A stretch of DNA of 64,000 nucleotides, taken from positions 83,201 to 147,200 of the forward strand of contig NZ_WKCB01000005.1 of the NCBI RefSeq assembly GCF_021606685.1. The letters are read 5' to 3'. Both the position numbers and the translations under genes were made by a program. The stretch is from Pseudomonas syringae. Lineage in GTDB: Bacteria; Pseudomonadota; Gammaproteobacteria; Pseudomonadales; Pseudomonadaceae. Below, piece after piece: positions 50,074 to 60,327 of the stretch; the first letter of the stretch is position 1, and each line of letters opens with the position of its first letter. The notes beneath the pieces were generated by a model. It ran no database searches. It saw only the letters and a list, made by a program, of their open reading frames with translations, and was not told the origin of the DNA.

Positions 50074-51042
50074 TCAACTCACAACGCGCAACGGGGCGCC
50101 GCTGAAAAAGCCCCGGGCGTTTTCCGCCAATTGGCCGACGATGCGTTGCCGCGCCTCGCGGCTGCCCCACGCATTGTGGGGCGTAACGATCAGCCGAGGA
50201 ATGTCGTCGGCCAGCAGCGGGTTGCCCTGCACCGGCGGCTCCACGCTGAGCACATCGGTGGCCGCGCCGCCCAGATGGCCGCTGCGCAGGGCATCGGCCA
50301 AGGCCTGTTCGTTGATCAAACCGCCGCGCGCGGTGTTGACCACAAACGCACCTGGCTTGAGCAGGGCCAGCTCGCGGGCGCCAATGAAGTCGCGGGTATG
50401 TTCGTTGAGCGGGCAGTGCAAGGTAAGTGCGTCGACCTGCGTGAGCAGCTCATCCAGCGGCACGCGGTCGGCACGCGCAGGGCGGCCAGGGATCGCGCCG
50501 AGTACCACGCGCATGCCAAAGGCTTCGGCCAGGCGCGCCACGGCGCTGCCCAGCTCACCGTGACCGAGCAGGCCGAGGGTCTTGCCTTCCAGCTCGACGA
50601 TGGGGTGATCCAGCAGGCAAAACTGCTTGGCCTGTTGCCATTTGCCGGCCGCCACATCGCGCTGGTAGTCCTTGAGGCGCGTCGCCAGGTTGAGCAACAG
50701 CATGAGGGTGTGCTGCGCCACCGACGGCGTGCCGTAGCCCTGGCAGTTGCTGACGGTAATGCCGTGGGCGCGCGCGGCTTCAAGGTCGATGTTGTTGGTG
50801 CCGGTGGCCGACACCAGGATCAGCTTGAGGTCCGGGCAGGCCGCCAGGGTTTCAGTGTTGAGCGCGATTTTGTTACTGATCGCGACCTGAGCCCCTTGCA
50901 GGCGTTCAACCACGTTCTGCGGCGTGGTGTCGGTAAACAGCTGCAGGTCGCTGAAGCTGTGGCGCAGCTCGCTGAGGTCGAGGTCGCCCAGGTCCAGGGA
51001 CGGGTGATCAAGGAAGACGGCGCGGCAATTGTTCGTCATCAA
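50074..51042 (-). CDS. hprA: 2-hydroxyacid dehydrogenase, hydroxypyruvate/glycerate type
   Basis: 322 residues. The NAD-binding motif LLGHGELGSAVA and the Arg-Glu-His triad (TARGGLIN, SVEPPVQ, TPHNAWGS) are complete. It reduces hydroxypyruvate or glyoxylate. The gene symbol follows the equivalent P. aeruginosa locus beside rsmC as I recall it. The start may be 51042 or 51039 (MM). Confidence 0.88.
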   Translation of the reverse strand: MMTNNCRAVFLDHPSLDLGDLDLSELRHSFSDLQLFTDTTPQNVVERLQGAQVAISNKIALNTETLAACPDLKLILVSATGTNNIDLEAARAHGITVSNCQGYGTPSVAQHTLMLLLNLATRLKDYQRDVAAGKWQQAKQFCLLDHPIVELEGKTLGLLGHGELGSAVARLAEAFGMRVVLGAIPGRPARADRVPLDELLTQVDALTLHCPLNEHTRDFIGARELALLKPGAFVVNTARGGLINEQALADALRSGHLGGAATDVLSVEPPVQGNPLLADDIPRLIVTPHNAWGSREARQRIVGQLAENARGFFSGAPLRVVS

Positions 51043-51124
51043 CTGTACCTTTTGCGAGAGGGTTCGAAGGCGTAATCTGCCGAGCCTATCAGATGAAATA
51101 ATCCGTTACGTAATTGGAGTGAGC

Positions 51125-51757
51125 ATGTACGCCGCCGAGTTTTTGACCGTAGCCCTGATTCACTTGTTGGCGGTGGCCAGCCCCGGCCCGGATTTCGCCG
51201 TCGTGGTGCGCGAAAGTGTTACCCACGGCCGGCGTGCGGGCACATGGACCGCGCTGGGCGTGGGCTCGGCGATTTTCCTGCATGTGGGCTACTCGCTGCT
51301 CGGTATCGGCTTGATCGTGTCCCAGTCCATTGTGCTGTTCAACGCGCTCAAGTGGGCGGCCGCCGCGTACCTGCTGTACATCGGCTTCAAGGCCCTGCGT
51401 GCGCAGCCTGCCAAGCCTGCCGCCGAAGGTGAGTTGCACCGCGAAGCAGGCGAGCGCACCCCTCGCGGCGCGTTTACCGCAGGTTTCGTGACCAATGGCT
51501 TGAACCCCAAGGCCACGCTGTTCTTTCTCTCGCTGTTCACCGTGGTGATTAACCCGCACACACCGCTGGCAATTCAGGCGGGTTACGGGGTGTATTTGGC
51601 GGTGGCCACGGCGCTGTGGTTCTGCCTGGTGGCGATGCTGTTCAGTCAGCAACGTGTGCGCGCAGGCTTTGCGCGGATGGGGCATTGGTTTGATCGCACC
51701 ATGGGCGCGGTGCTGATCGCCATCGGTGTAAAACTCGCCTTCACCAGCATGAAGTAA
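51125..51757 (+). CDS. LysE/RhtB-family amino acid exporter
   Basis: 210 residues, about six membrane helices with the family motif LLAVASPGPDFAVVVR near the N-terminus and NGLNPKATLFFLS in the middle. It exports amino acids or homoserine lactone-like compounds; the substrate is not known. It is divergent from hprA across 82 bases. Confidence 0.93.
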   Translation: MYAAEFLTVALIHLLAVASPGPDFAVVVRESVTHGRRAGTWTALGVGSAIFLHVGYSLLGIGLIVSQSIVLFNALKWAAAAYLLYIGFKALRAQPAKPAAEGELHREAGERTPRGAFTAGFVTNGLNPKATLFFLSLFTVVINPHTPLAIQAGYGVYLAVATALWFCLVAMLFSQQRVRAGFARMGHWFDRTMGAVLIAIGVKLAFTSMK

Positions 51758-51783
51758 ACGCTAGTTTCGAGTGACCACAGCTC

Positions 51784-51877
51784 AAATGTGGGAGCGGGCT
51801 TGCTCGCGAATGCGCTGGTTCAGTCAACGCTTTACCGACTGATACCCCGCATTCGCGAGCAAGCCCGCTCCCATTTT
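51784..51877. repeat. REPIN, GCGGGCTTGCTCGC type
   Basis: Arms 51784-51814 and 51848-51877, almost perfect, between the LysE gene and the CoA-ligase gene. Confidence 0.9.
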
Positions 51878-52022
51878 GGTTGTCGGCAAGGTCCCGATAA
51901 TGGCGCAAAGCTAGCATTTGCTGGGTCTGCAAATCATTCCTTTGGCTGATTTGGCTGAAACATAAGGTCTCTAAAGTGCAGGTCTTCAAGCCAAGACCGT
52001 GCAGTCATAAAAAGGGATTCGT

Positions 52023-53705
52023 ATGTTGCAGACCCGTGTCATCCCGCCCGCCGAAGGCGCTTACCAATACCCGCTGTTGATCAAACGCCTGCTGATGTCC
52101 GGGGCGCGTTACGAGAAAACCCGGGAAATCGTCTACCGCGACAAGCTGCGCTACACCTACCCGACGCTGATCGAACGCGTCGCGCGCCTGGCCAACGTGT
52201 TGACCGAGGCCGGGGTCAAGGCCGGTGACACCGTGGCGGTGATGGATTGGGACAGCCATCGCTACCTGGAATGCATGTTCGCCATCCCGATGATTGGCGC
52301 GGTGATCCACACCATCAACGTGCGCCTTTCGCCAGAACAGATTCTTTACACCATGAACCACGCCGAGGACCGCTTTGTGCTGGTCAACAGTGAGTTCGTG
52401 GGCCTCTACCAGGCCATTGCCGGTCAACTCACTACGGTCGACAAGACCCTGCTGCTCACCGACGGCGAGTCCAACACCGCCGAGTTGCCCAACCTGGTCG
52501 GCGAGTACGAAACCCTGCTGGCCGCCGCCAGCCCCACGTACGACTTCGAGGATTTTGACGAGCATTCCGTCGCCACCACGTTCTACACCACCGGCACCAC
52601 CGGCAACCCCAAGGGCGTGTATTTCACCCACCGCCAACTGGTGCTGCACACCATCGGCGTGGCGACGATCATGGGCAGCGTCGACAGTGTGCGTCTGCTG
52701 GGCACCAACGACGTGTACATGCCGATCACGCCGATGTTCCACGTGCACGCCTGGGGCCTGCCGTATGTGGCGACCATGCTCGGCCTGAAACAGGTCTACC
52801 CCGGGCGCTACGACCCTGAATACCTGGTGGAGCTGTGGCGCAAGGAGAAGGTCACGTTCTCCCATTGCGTGCCGACCATCCTGCAAATGCTGCTCAACGC
52901 CAAGGCTGCTCAAGGCGTGGATTTTGGCGGCTGGAAAATCGTTATCGGCGGCAGCGCGCTCAACCGTTCGCTGTATGAAGCCTCCAAGGCCCGTGGGATT
53001 CAACTGACGGCTGCGTACGGCATGTCCGAAACGGGGCCGCTGGTGTCGTGTGCCCACCTCAATGAAGAGCTGATGGCCGGCACCGAGGACGAGCGCACCA
53101 CTTACCGCATCAAGGCCGGCGTGCCGGGGCCGCTGGTGGAGGCGGCGATCATCGACAGCGATGGTAATTTCCTGCCCGCCGATGGCGAGTCCCAGGGCGA
53201 GCTGGTGCTGCGCGCGCCTTGGCTCAGCGAAGGCTATTTCAACGAGCCGCAGAAGGGCGCCGAGTTGTGGGCCGGCGGTTGGATGCACACCGGCGACGTG
53301 GCCACCCTGGATGCATTTGGCGTGATCGATATACGCGACCGCATCAAGGATGTGATCAAGACCGGTGGCGAGTGGGTCTCTTCGCTGGCCCTCGAAGACC
53401 TGGTCAGCCGTCACCCGGCGGTACGCGAAGTAGCGGTGGTGGGCATCGCCGACCCGCAGTGGGGCGAGCGCCCGTTTGCGTTACTGGTGGTCCGTGATGG
53501 CCATGTGATAGGTGCCCGGGAGCTCAAGGAGCATCTCAAGCCTTTTGTCGAATTGGGCCACTTGAGCAAATGGGCGATTCCAAGCCAGATCGCCGTTGTT
53601 ACGGAAATTCCCAAGACCAGCGTCGGCAAGCTCGATAAAAAACGTATCCGTATCGACATCGTCGAATGGCAGGCCAACAACAGCACGTTCCTGTCCACCC
53701 TCTGA
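52023..53705 (+). CDS. AlkK-like medium/long-chain fatty acid-CoA ligase
   Basis: 560 residues, acyl-CoA synthetase fold. The P-loop YTTGTTGNPKGV (about residue 190), YGMSETGP (about residue 335) and the C-terminal lysine in SVGKLDKKR (about residue 540) are present. It activates fatty acids to acyl-CoA with ATP. It is closest to the AlkK type seen in alkane and PHA metabolism. AAAGGG precedes the ATG. A 330-base gap separates it from the DUF1302 gene. Confidence 0.93.
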   Translation: MLQTRVIPPAEGAYQYPLLIKRLLMSGARYEKTREIVYRDKLRYTYPTLIERVARLANVLTEAGVKAGDTVAVMDWDSHRYLECMFAIPMIGAVIHTINVRLSPEQILYTMNHAEDRFVLVNSEFVGLYQAIAGQLTTVDKTLLLTDGESNTAELPNLVGEYETLLAAASPTYDFEDFDEHSVATTFYTTGTTGNPKGVYFTHRQLVLHTIGVATIMGSVDSVRLLGTNDVYMPITPMFHVHAWGLPYVATMLGLKQVYPGRYDPEYLVELWRKEKVTFSHCVPTILQMLLNAKAAQGVDFGGWKIVIGGSALNRSLYEASKARGIQLTAAYGMSETGPLVSCAHLNEELMAGTEDERTTYRIKAGVPGPLVEAAIIDSDGNFLPADGESQGELVLRAPWLSEGYFNEPQKGAELWAGGWMHTGDVATLDAFGVIDIRDRIKDVIKTGGEWVSSLALEDLVSRHPAVREVAVVGIADPQWGERPFALLVVRDGHVIGARELKEHLKPFVELGHLSKWAIPSQIAVVTEIPKTSVGKLDKKRIRIDIVEWQANNSTFLSTL

Positions 53706-54035
53706 GCTGATCGGCCGCGCCTGAAAGGCGCGGCAATGCTCTATCTCGCACCTTTACTTGTGATTTGCCAAATATCAGCCATCCTTGCCGCGTCGGCTCT
53801 CGTCGACATGGCGAAAGGGTTGTGGCAGAGGCGTCGGTGATGCAAATCACACTTTAGAGGGATCAAGCGATACCCCCTGCTGGCTATAGTCCCTTCCAGA
53901 GTTTTTCAAGGATGTTCCGCTTCGGGCCATGGGGGCTCGGCTGCCGAGCGGCATTGGAATCGTTGTATTCCGGCCGTTACACGCATCACAGAAAGAACTC
54001 ACTGCCATAACAATAATGCACATGGAGTAGCGACG
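53706..54035 (+). other. Intergenic region upstream of the DUF1302 gene
   Basis: 330 bases without a gene. It contains TATAGT at 53885-53890 as a possible -10 element and a small inverted repeat around 53935-53960 (ggctcggctgccgagc). No good -35 is seen. This probably carries the regulated promoter of the DUF1302-DUF1329 pair. Confidence 0.5.
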
Positions 54036-55907
54036 ATGACCTCAGTAAACCAGTTCTGGCGCCGGGCAAAACTGCCCCTGGCCGTCAGTCTCGCCTCTAC
54101 GCTCGCCGGGCCCGCATTCGGCGTCAGCTTCAATATCGGTGAAATCGAAGGGAGTTTTGACTCGTCGCTGTCGGTGGGGGCCAGTTGGTCGACCGCCAAG
54201 CCCGACCGCAACCTCATTGGCGTTAACAACGGTGGCAAGGGGTTGTCGCAGACGTCCGATGACGGGCACTTGAACTTCAAGCGTGGCGAGACCTTCTCGA
54301 AGATCTTCAAGGGCATTCATGACCTCGAGCTGAAATACGGCGACACCGGTGTGTTTGTGCGCGGCAAGTACTGGTATGACTTTGAGCTAAAGGATGAAAA
54401 CCGCGAGTTCAAGGACATCAGCGACCACAACCGCAAAGAAGGCGCCAAGTCTTCTGGCGGGCAGATTCTCGATGCCTTCATCTACCACAACTACTCCATC
54501 GCGGATGCTCCCGGCTCGGTGCGCTTCGGCAAGCAAGTGGTGAGCTGGGGTGAAAGTACCTTCATCGGCGGCGGTATCAACTCGGTGAACCCGATTGACG
54601 TGTCGGCGTTCCGGCGTCCGGGGGCTGAAATCAAGGAAGGCCTGATCCCGGTCAACATGTTCTACGTTTCGCAGTCGCTGACCGACAACTTGTCGGCTGA
54701 GGCGTTCTACCAGTTGGAATGGGACCAAACGGTCACGGACAACTGCGGCACCTTCTTCTCCCAGCCCGATGTGATCGCCGATGGTTGCAGCGATAACCTG
54801 CGCCTGCTCGGCAAGCGTTCAACGGTTGCCGCAGGCGGTGGCTTGCCGGTGCTCAACAACTTTGGCGTGGACATCAACGAAGAGGGCGTGCTGGTCAAGC
54901 GCGGCGCTGACCGTGACGCCCGCGACAGTGGCCAGTTTGGCGTGGCCATGCACTACAACTTCGAGCCGCTGGACACCGAGTTCGGCGCGTACTTCATGAA
55001 CTACCACAGCCGTGCGCCGATTTTCAGCGCAACAGGTGCCTCGGCGGCGACCTATGCCGCTGCCAACTCGTTGACCGGTGGCCCGGCTTCAAGCCTGCGG
55101 CCATTGATCGTGGCCGGTAACTCTAGCTACTTCGTCGAGTACCCCGAGGATATCCGCCTGTATGGCTTGAGCTTCTCCACCACCTTGCCGACAGGCACCG
55201 CGTGGAGCGGTGAACTGAGCTACCGCCCGAATGCGCCTGTGCAACTCAACACCACCGACATTCTGTATGCAGGTGTGACGCCATTGATCGGCCTGGGTGG
55301 GGCCTCGCCACTTCAGGGCGCTGCTGACCAGGATCTGCACGGTTATCGTCGCAAGGAATTGACCCAGTTCCAGACCACCTTCACGCACTTCTTCGATCAA
55401 GTGATGGGGGCAAGCCGCCTGACGTTGGTGGGTGAAGTCGGCGTGACCCATGTGGGTGGCCTGGAAAGCAAGTCTGAAGCGCGGTACGGGCGTGACCCGG
55501 TGTACGGCCCAGGGCAAGGTCCGCTCTGCGCAACGCTTAACGCGGGCACCATCGGCGGGGCAGGGCCTGGCGCCGATGCCAGCAACGTTTCCAAAAACTG
55601 CAACAACGACGGTTTCACTACCTCCACGTCGTGGGGCTACCGTGGCCGGGCAATCTGGGAATACCCGGATGTGTTTGCCGGGGTGAACCTCAAGCCCAAC
55701 GTGGCCTGGTCCCATGATGTGAGTGGTTATTCGCCTGGCCCTGGCGGCAACTTCGAAGAAGGTCGCAAAGCGGTAAGCCTGGGGTTGGATGCTGAGTATC
55801 AAAACACCTACACCGCCAGCCTTGCGTACACCAACTTCTTCGGTGGTGACTACAACACCTCGGTTGACCGTGATTTCGTCGCCCTGAGTTTCGGCGCGAA
55901 CTTCTAA
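54036..55907 (+). CDS. DUF1302 outer-membrane beta-barrel-like protein
   Basis: 623 residues. A signal peptide (about residues 1-30, ending AGPAFG) is followed by a beta-rich sequence with many alternating aromatic residues and a terminal phenylalanine (SFGANF), the signature of an outer-membrane barrel recognised by the Bam machinery. DUF1302 proteins usually pair with DUF1329 and often with an RND transporter; here no RND gene is adjacent. The substrate is unknown. Confidence 0.9.
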   Translation: MTSVNQFWRRAKLPLAVSLASTLAGPAFGVSFNIGEIEGSFDSSLSVGASWSTAKPDRNLIGVNNGGKGLSQTSDDGHLNFKRGETFSKIFKGIHDLELKYGDTGVFVRGKYWYDFELKDENREFKDISDHNRKEGAKSSGGQILDAFIYHNYSIADAPGSVRFGKQVVSWGESTFIGGGINSVNPIDVSAFRRPGAEIKEGLIPVNMFYVSQSLTDNLSAEAFYQLEWDQTVTDNCGTFFSQPDVIADGCSDNLRLLGKRSTVAAGGGLPVLNNFGVDINEEGVLVKRGADRDARDSGQFGVAMHYNFEPLDTEFGAYFMNYHSRAPIFSATGASAATYAAANSLTGGPASSLRPLIVAGNSSYFVEYPEDIRLYGLSFSTTLPTGTAWSGELSYRPNAPVQLNTTDILYAGVTPLIGLGGASPLQGAADQDLHGYRRKELTQFQTTFTHFFDQVMGASRLTLVGEVGVTHVGGLESKSEARYGRDPVYGPGQGPLCATLNAGTIGGAGPGADASNVSKNCNNDGFTTSTSWGYRGRAIWEYPDVFAGVNLKPNVAWSHDVSGYSPGPGGNFEEGRKAVSLGLDAEYQNTYTASLAYTNFFGGDYNTSVDRDFVALSFGANF

Positions 55908-55951
55908 GCCCACTCTTTTCAGATGCATGTATTTTCGGGAAGAACCAGAAC

Positions 55952-57316
55952 ATGAAAATAACTAAAAATCTGTTGCACGTGGGTGTGCTTGGGCTGTCGA
56001 TCCTGGCGAGCAACGTCATGGCGGCAGTGTCGGCGGATGAAGCCGCCAAGCTGGGCACCACCCTGACCCCGATGGGCGCCGAAATGGCCGGTAACGCGGC
56101 CGGTACCATTCCTAAATGGTCACCCCTGCCGACCAACGCCGGCGCTGTCGATGCCCGTGGTTTCCTGGCCAACCCTTACGCCAGCGAACAACCGCAGTTC
56201 ACCATCACTGCGCAGAACGTCGAGCAGTACAAGGACAAGCTGGCGCCGGGGCAGTACGCGATGTTCAAGCGTTATCCGGACTCCTTCAAGATGCCGGTGT
56301 ACCCGACCCATCGCGGTGCCACAGTGCCGGCGGATGTGTTCGCGGCCATCAAGAAGAACGCCACCACCACCAACCTGGTGTCCGGCGGCAACGGCCTGGA
56401 AAACTTCGAAACTGCGGTACCGTTCCCGATTCCCAAAAGCGGCGTTGAAGTCATCTGGAACCACATCACCCGTTATCGCGGTGGCAGCGTGACGCGCCTG
56501 GTTACCCAGGCTACGCCGCAAACCAACGGTTCCTACAGCCTGGTGTACTTCAAAGACCAGTTTGTGTTCCGCGACAAGATGAAGGACTTCGACCCGAAAA
56601 ACCCGGGCAACGTGCTGTTCTACTTCAAGCAGCAAGTCACCGCGCCGGCGCGTCTGGCCGGTGGTGTGCTGCTGGTGCACGAAACCCTCGACCAAGTGAA
56701 GGAGCCGCGCTCGGCGTGGGTCTATAACGCCGGTCAGCGCCGTGTTCGCCGCGCCCCGCAAGTGTCGTATGACGGCCCGGGTACTGCGGCCGACGGCCTG
56801 CGTACGTCCGATAACCTGGACATGTACAACGGTGCGCCGGACCGCTACGACTGGAAACTGGAAGGCAAGAAGGAAATCTACATCGCCTCCAACAGCTACA
56901 AGATCGATGATCCCAAGCTCAAGTACGCCGATATCATCAAGGCCGGCCACATCAACCAGGACCTGGCACGCTATGAGCTGCGCCGCGTCTGGCACGTGGT
57001 GGCGACCTTGAAGGAAGGCCAGCGTCACATCTACGCCAAGCGTGACTTCTTCATCGATGAAGACACCTGGCAAGCGTCGGTCATCGACCACTACGACGGT
57101 CGTGGCCAACTGTGGCGCGTCGCTGAAGCCCACGCCGAGAACTACTACGACAAACAAGTGCCGTGGTACGCCCTGGAAACCCTCTACGACCTGCAGTCCG
57201 GCCGCTACCTGGCCCTGGGCATGAAGAACGAAGAGAAGCAGGCCTACGACTTCGGCTTCACCGCCACCACCAGCGACTTCACCCCAGCGGCCCTGCGCCA
57301 GGATGGTGTTCGCTAA
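55952..57316 (+). CDS. DUF1329 exported protein
   Basis: 454 residues with a signal peptide (MKITKNLLHVGVLGLSILASNVMA). The family resembles LolB/LppX-like lipid-carrying folds by earlier structural work on relatives, which would fit a role in moving a hydrophobic substrate. It follows the DUF1302 gene by 44 bases, so the two are a unit. A REPIN follows it. Confidence 0.9.
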   Translation: MKITKNLLHVGVLGLSILASNVMAAVSADEAAKLGTTLTPMGAEMAGNAAGTIPKWSPLPTNAGAVDARGFLANPYASEQPQFTITAQNVEQYKDKLAPGQYAMFKRYPDSFKMPVYPTHRGATVPADVFAAIKKNATTTNLVSGGNGLENFETAVPFPIPKSGVEVIWNHITRYRGGSVTRLVTQATPQTNGSYSLVYFKDQFVFRDKMKDFDPKNPGNVLFYFKQQVTAPARLAGGVLLVHETLDQVKEPRSAWVYNAGQRRVRRAPQVSYDGPGTAADGLRTSDNLDMYNGAPDRYDWKLEGKKEIYIASNSYKIDDPKLKYADIIKAGHINQDLARYELRRVWHVVATLKEGQRHIYAKRDFFIDEDTWQASVIDHYDGRGQLWRVAEAHAENYYDKQVPWYALETLYDLQSGRYLALGMKNEEKQAYDFGFTATTSDFTPAALRQDGVR

Positions 57317-57332
57317 GTCGTACCAGCGTCTC

Positions 57333-57426
57333 AATGTGGGAGGGGGCTTGCCCCCGATGGCGGTGTGACAGTCAATAAGTGCATTGGCTGATCCACCGCT
57401 ATCGGGAGCAAGCCACCTCCCACATT
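57333..57426. repeat. REPIN, GGGGGCTTGCCCCC type, degenerate
   Basis: Arms 57333-57360 and 57398-57426 with at least three mismatches (right arm gggagcaagccacctccc). Confidence 0.87.
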
Positions 57427-57541
57427 TTTTGTCGCAGTTCTTTTTCAGACAAATGTTGCAAAGATCTACAAACCTGCCGCTTTTACCGCTAGTCTGCGGA
57501 CATCTGCAATGCCGACAACAGCCTTCTACAAGAGCCCGGCG

Positions 57542-60271
57542 ATGACTGATCTGTCCCGAATCCAAGGGCCTGCCAGTGCGGTAATCCCGACCCTGGAAGC
57601 TCGCTTTTACCGGCCACCGCTGCCTGACGGCTATGTGCTGCGACCGCGCCTGTGCGAGCGGCTGGCGGCCGGGCTGGAAGGGCGACTGTTACTGGTCAGC
57701 GCGCCAGCGGGGTTCGGCAAGAGTTCGTTGGCGGTGGAGTTCTGCCAGAGCCTGCCCGCGCACTGGCAAAGCTTGTGGCTGGGGCTGAGCCCACGGGACA
57801 GCGACCCGGGGCGTTTTCTTGAGCGTCTGCTCGAAGGTTTGCAGCACTACTTCCCGCACCTTGGCGGCCAATCCCTCGGCCTGCTGAAAATGCGCCAGCG
57901 TCACCAACCCTTTGCCTTTGAAGAATGGCTCGACGGCCTGCTCGATGAGCTGACCGCGCAGCTGTCGACCCGCGCGCCGCTGTTGCTGGTGCTGGATGAT
58001 TACCACCTGGCCCAGGGGCCGGTGCTGGACCGCTGCCTGCAATTTTTCCTCAACCATTTGCCCGATGGCCTGGTGGTGCTGGTGACCAGTCGCCAGCGCC
58101 CGGACTGGCACTTGGCGCGGCTGCGTCTGTCGCGGCATTTGCTCGAGCTGCATGAGCAGGACCTGCGCCTGACCCATGCTGAATCCCTCGCCGTGCTGGA
58201 CCGCCACAGCAGCTCCTTGCGTGGCGAGGCCCTCGACAACCTGATCCGCCGCAGCGAAGGCTGGGTGGCTGGCCTGCGCTTTTGGTTACTGGCCGCTTCC
58301 GAAGCCGGCAGCGAGGGTGCCCTGCCGCAAAACCTGCACGGCGGCGAAGGGCTGATCTGCGATTACCTGCTCGAAGAGGTGATCGACTGCCTGCCGGCTG
58401 AAGTGCAGGCATTCCTGTTCGACACCGCCCCCCAGGAGCGTTTCTGCAGCGCGCTGTGCGATGCCGTGCGCGAAGCCCACGACAGCGCCGACATCCTGCG
58501 CTACCTGCAATCGCATCAGGTGTTCCTGGTGCCGTTGGATGAGCAGGGCCATTGGTTCCGGTATCACCATTTGTTCTCCGACCTGCTGCGTACCCGGCGC
58601 GCCAGTAGCAATGTGTTACCGGCGGCCAGCCTGCACCTGCGTGCTTGTCGCTGGTTCAATGCCCAGGGCTTGATCGATGAAGCGGTGGAGCAGGCGTTGC
58701 GCGCCGGCCATCTGGACGTGGCCGCCAACCTGGTGCAGAACCTATCCGAAGAGCAACTGCTGGCGGAGCAGAATGTGGGCATGCTGCTGCGCTGGAAAAT
58801 GGATTTGCCCGACAGCCTGCTGATCAGCACTCCGCGCTTGATCGTGCTTTACAGCTGGGCATTGGGCCTGGCCTGCCAGTTGGATGCGGCGGAAGAATTG
58901 TCCGGTTACCTCAGCCGCTTTCTGCCGGCACCGTCCGCCACCGCGCAAAAGTCGATGCTTGCCCAATGGCTGGCGCTGAGCGGGATCATCGCGCGCGGGC
59001 GCGGTGACCGCGAGCTGACCCAGCGCTACTGCAGCGAAGCCCTGGAAAGCCTGCCGCAACGGCGCTACGGCCAACGCTTGATGTGCCTGTCGACCTTGTC
59101 CAACCTGGCCATTGTCGATGCCGACCTGTGGCGCGCCCGTGGCTTGAATCGTGAGTCCCTGGAGCTGGCCCAGCGCGTCGGCAACCCGCTGTTCGAGGCC
59201 CTGGCCCATTACGACCGCGCGCGGGTATTGCAGGCGCGCGGCGAAATCCTGCGTTCCCTGGATGAAGTGCGCCAGGGCCTGCAACGCCTGCATGGTTTGG
59301 CGCCCCAGCGGCTGTACGCCGTGCGCGCGCGGCTGTCGCTCTATGAAGGTTACTTGCTGCTGGTGCGTTTCCAGCCGGAGGCCGGCCTTGCCCGCCTGCG
59401 CGATGGCCTTGCCGAAGCCCGCGCGTGCCGTGACATCAGTGTGCTGATCGGGCATTGCGTGATCGCCAGCTTCGAAGGGCGGCGCGGCGACTTTCCCAAA
59501 GCCTTCGCCGAACTTGCCGAAGCTGAGCGCCTGATGCACATCTGGGATGTGCCGCCGATCTACTACCTGGCGATGATCACACTGATCAAGTGCGAGCTGT
59601 GGTTGGCCCAGGGCCGCACCGACCTGGCCGACGCCTGGCTGACCCGCCTGGGGCAGACCTACAACGGCGAACACGCCGCGGCCGCGCCGGAGTTTCACCC
59701 GCACCTGGCGCAGCATATCGGCCTGCAACAGGCGGCGTTGGATGCCATTCGGCATCAACCCGACGCCGCGCAGCAACGCCTGACCGAGTTGGCACAACAG
59801 GCCCACAACAGTGGGCGCCAGATGATTGCCCTGATGGCCCTGACCCAACAGGCGCAGTTGTTGTTGGAAAGCGGCCATGAGGCCAAGGCGCGGCCGGTGT
59901 TGGCCCAGGCACTGGAGGCGGGCGCAGGTGGCGCGCTGCAACCTTTTGAGCGGCTACTGGATAAGCACCCGGACTGGATGCGCGAGCAACTCGGCAAAGA
60001 TCCCCATGGGCTGCTGAACCAGAGCCTCCTGGGGTTCTTACCAGCCGTCACGGTGGTGGCCACATCACCCAGCCACGAAACCCTGAGCGCGCGGGAGCTG
60101 GCAGTGCTGCAGTTGATCGCCCAAGGCTGCTCGAACCAGGAAATCAGCAACCGGCTGTTTATCTCCCTGCACACGGTCAAGACCCACGCGAGCCATATCA
60201 ACAGCAAACTCGGCGTGGAGCGGCGTACCCAGGCGGTGGCGCGCGCGCAGGAATTGAAGTTGATCGGCTAG
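57542..60271 (+). CDS. MalT-like LuxR-family ATP-dependent transcription regulator
   Basis: 909 residues. An N-terminal STAND-type ATPase has Walker A APAGFGKSS (residues 54-62) and Walker B LLLVLDDYH (about 147-155). A long helical TPR-like sensor region follows, and the C-terminal LuxR HTH is LSARELAVLQLIAQG with NRLFISLHTVKTHASHI. MalT-type regulators bind an inducer, oligomerise and activate transcription. It follows the DUF1302-DUF1329 pair and may control it and the CoA ligase; this is inference. An ATG 11 codons upstream (57509) is possible. Confidence 0.93.
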   Translation: MTDLSRIQGPASAVIPTLEARFYRPPLPDGYVLRPRLCERLAAGLEGRLLLVSAPAGFGKSSLAVEFCQSLPAHWQSLWLGLSPRDSDPGRFLERLLEGLQHYFPHLGGQSLGLLKMRQRHQPFAFEEWLDGLLDELTAQLSTRAPLLLVLDDYHLAQGPVLDRCLQFFLNHLPDGLVVLVTSRQRPDWHLARLRLSRHLLELHEQDLRLTHAESLAVLDRHSSSLRGEALDNLIRRSEGWVAGLRFWLLAASEAGSEGALPQNLHGGEGLICDYLLEEVIDCLPAEVQAFLFDTAPQERFCSALCDAVREAHDSADILRYLQSHQVFLVPLDEQGHWFRYHHLFSDLLRTRRASSNVLPAASLHLRACRWFNAQGLIDEAVEQALRAGHLDVAANLVQNLSEEQLLAEQNVGMLLRWKMDLPDSLLISTPRLIVLYSWALGLACQLDAAEELSGYLSRFLPAPSATAQKSMLAQWLALSGIIARGRGDRELTQRYCSEALESLPQRRYGQRLMCLSTLSNLAIVDADLWRARGLNRESLELAQRVGNPLFEALAHYDRARVLQARGEILRSLDEVRQGLQRLHGLAPQRLYAVRARLSLYEGYLLLVRFQPEAGLARLRDGLAEARACRDISVLIGHCVIASFEGRRGDFPKAFAELAEAERLMHIWDVPPIYYLAMITLIKCELWLAQGRTDLADAWLTRLGQTYNGEHAAAAPEFHPHLAQHIGLQQAALDAIRHQPDAAQQRLTELAQQAHNSGRQMIALMALTQQAQLLLESGHEAKARPVLAQALEAGAGGALQPFERLLDKHPDWMREQLGKDPHGLLNQSLLGFLPAVTVVATSPSHETLSARELAVLQLIAQGCSNQEISNRLFISLHTVKTHASHINSKLGVERRTQAVARAQELKLIG

Positions 60272-60284
60272 CGCTGACGCTTAA

Positions 60285-60327
60285 TGTGGCGAGCGAGCTT
60301 GCTCGCGTTGGGCTGCGAAGCAGCCCC
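60285..60327 (+). repeat. Single REP-like element after the LuxR gene
   Basis: The sequence gtggcgagcgagcttgctcgcg with a second hairpin gggctgc-gaa-gcagccc (60310-60326). The stem is followed by aatctgtttt, so it may double as a terminator. Confidence 0.7.
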
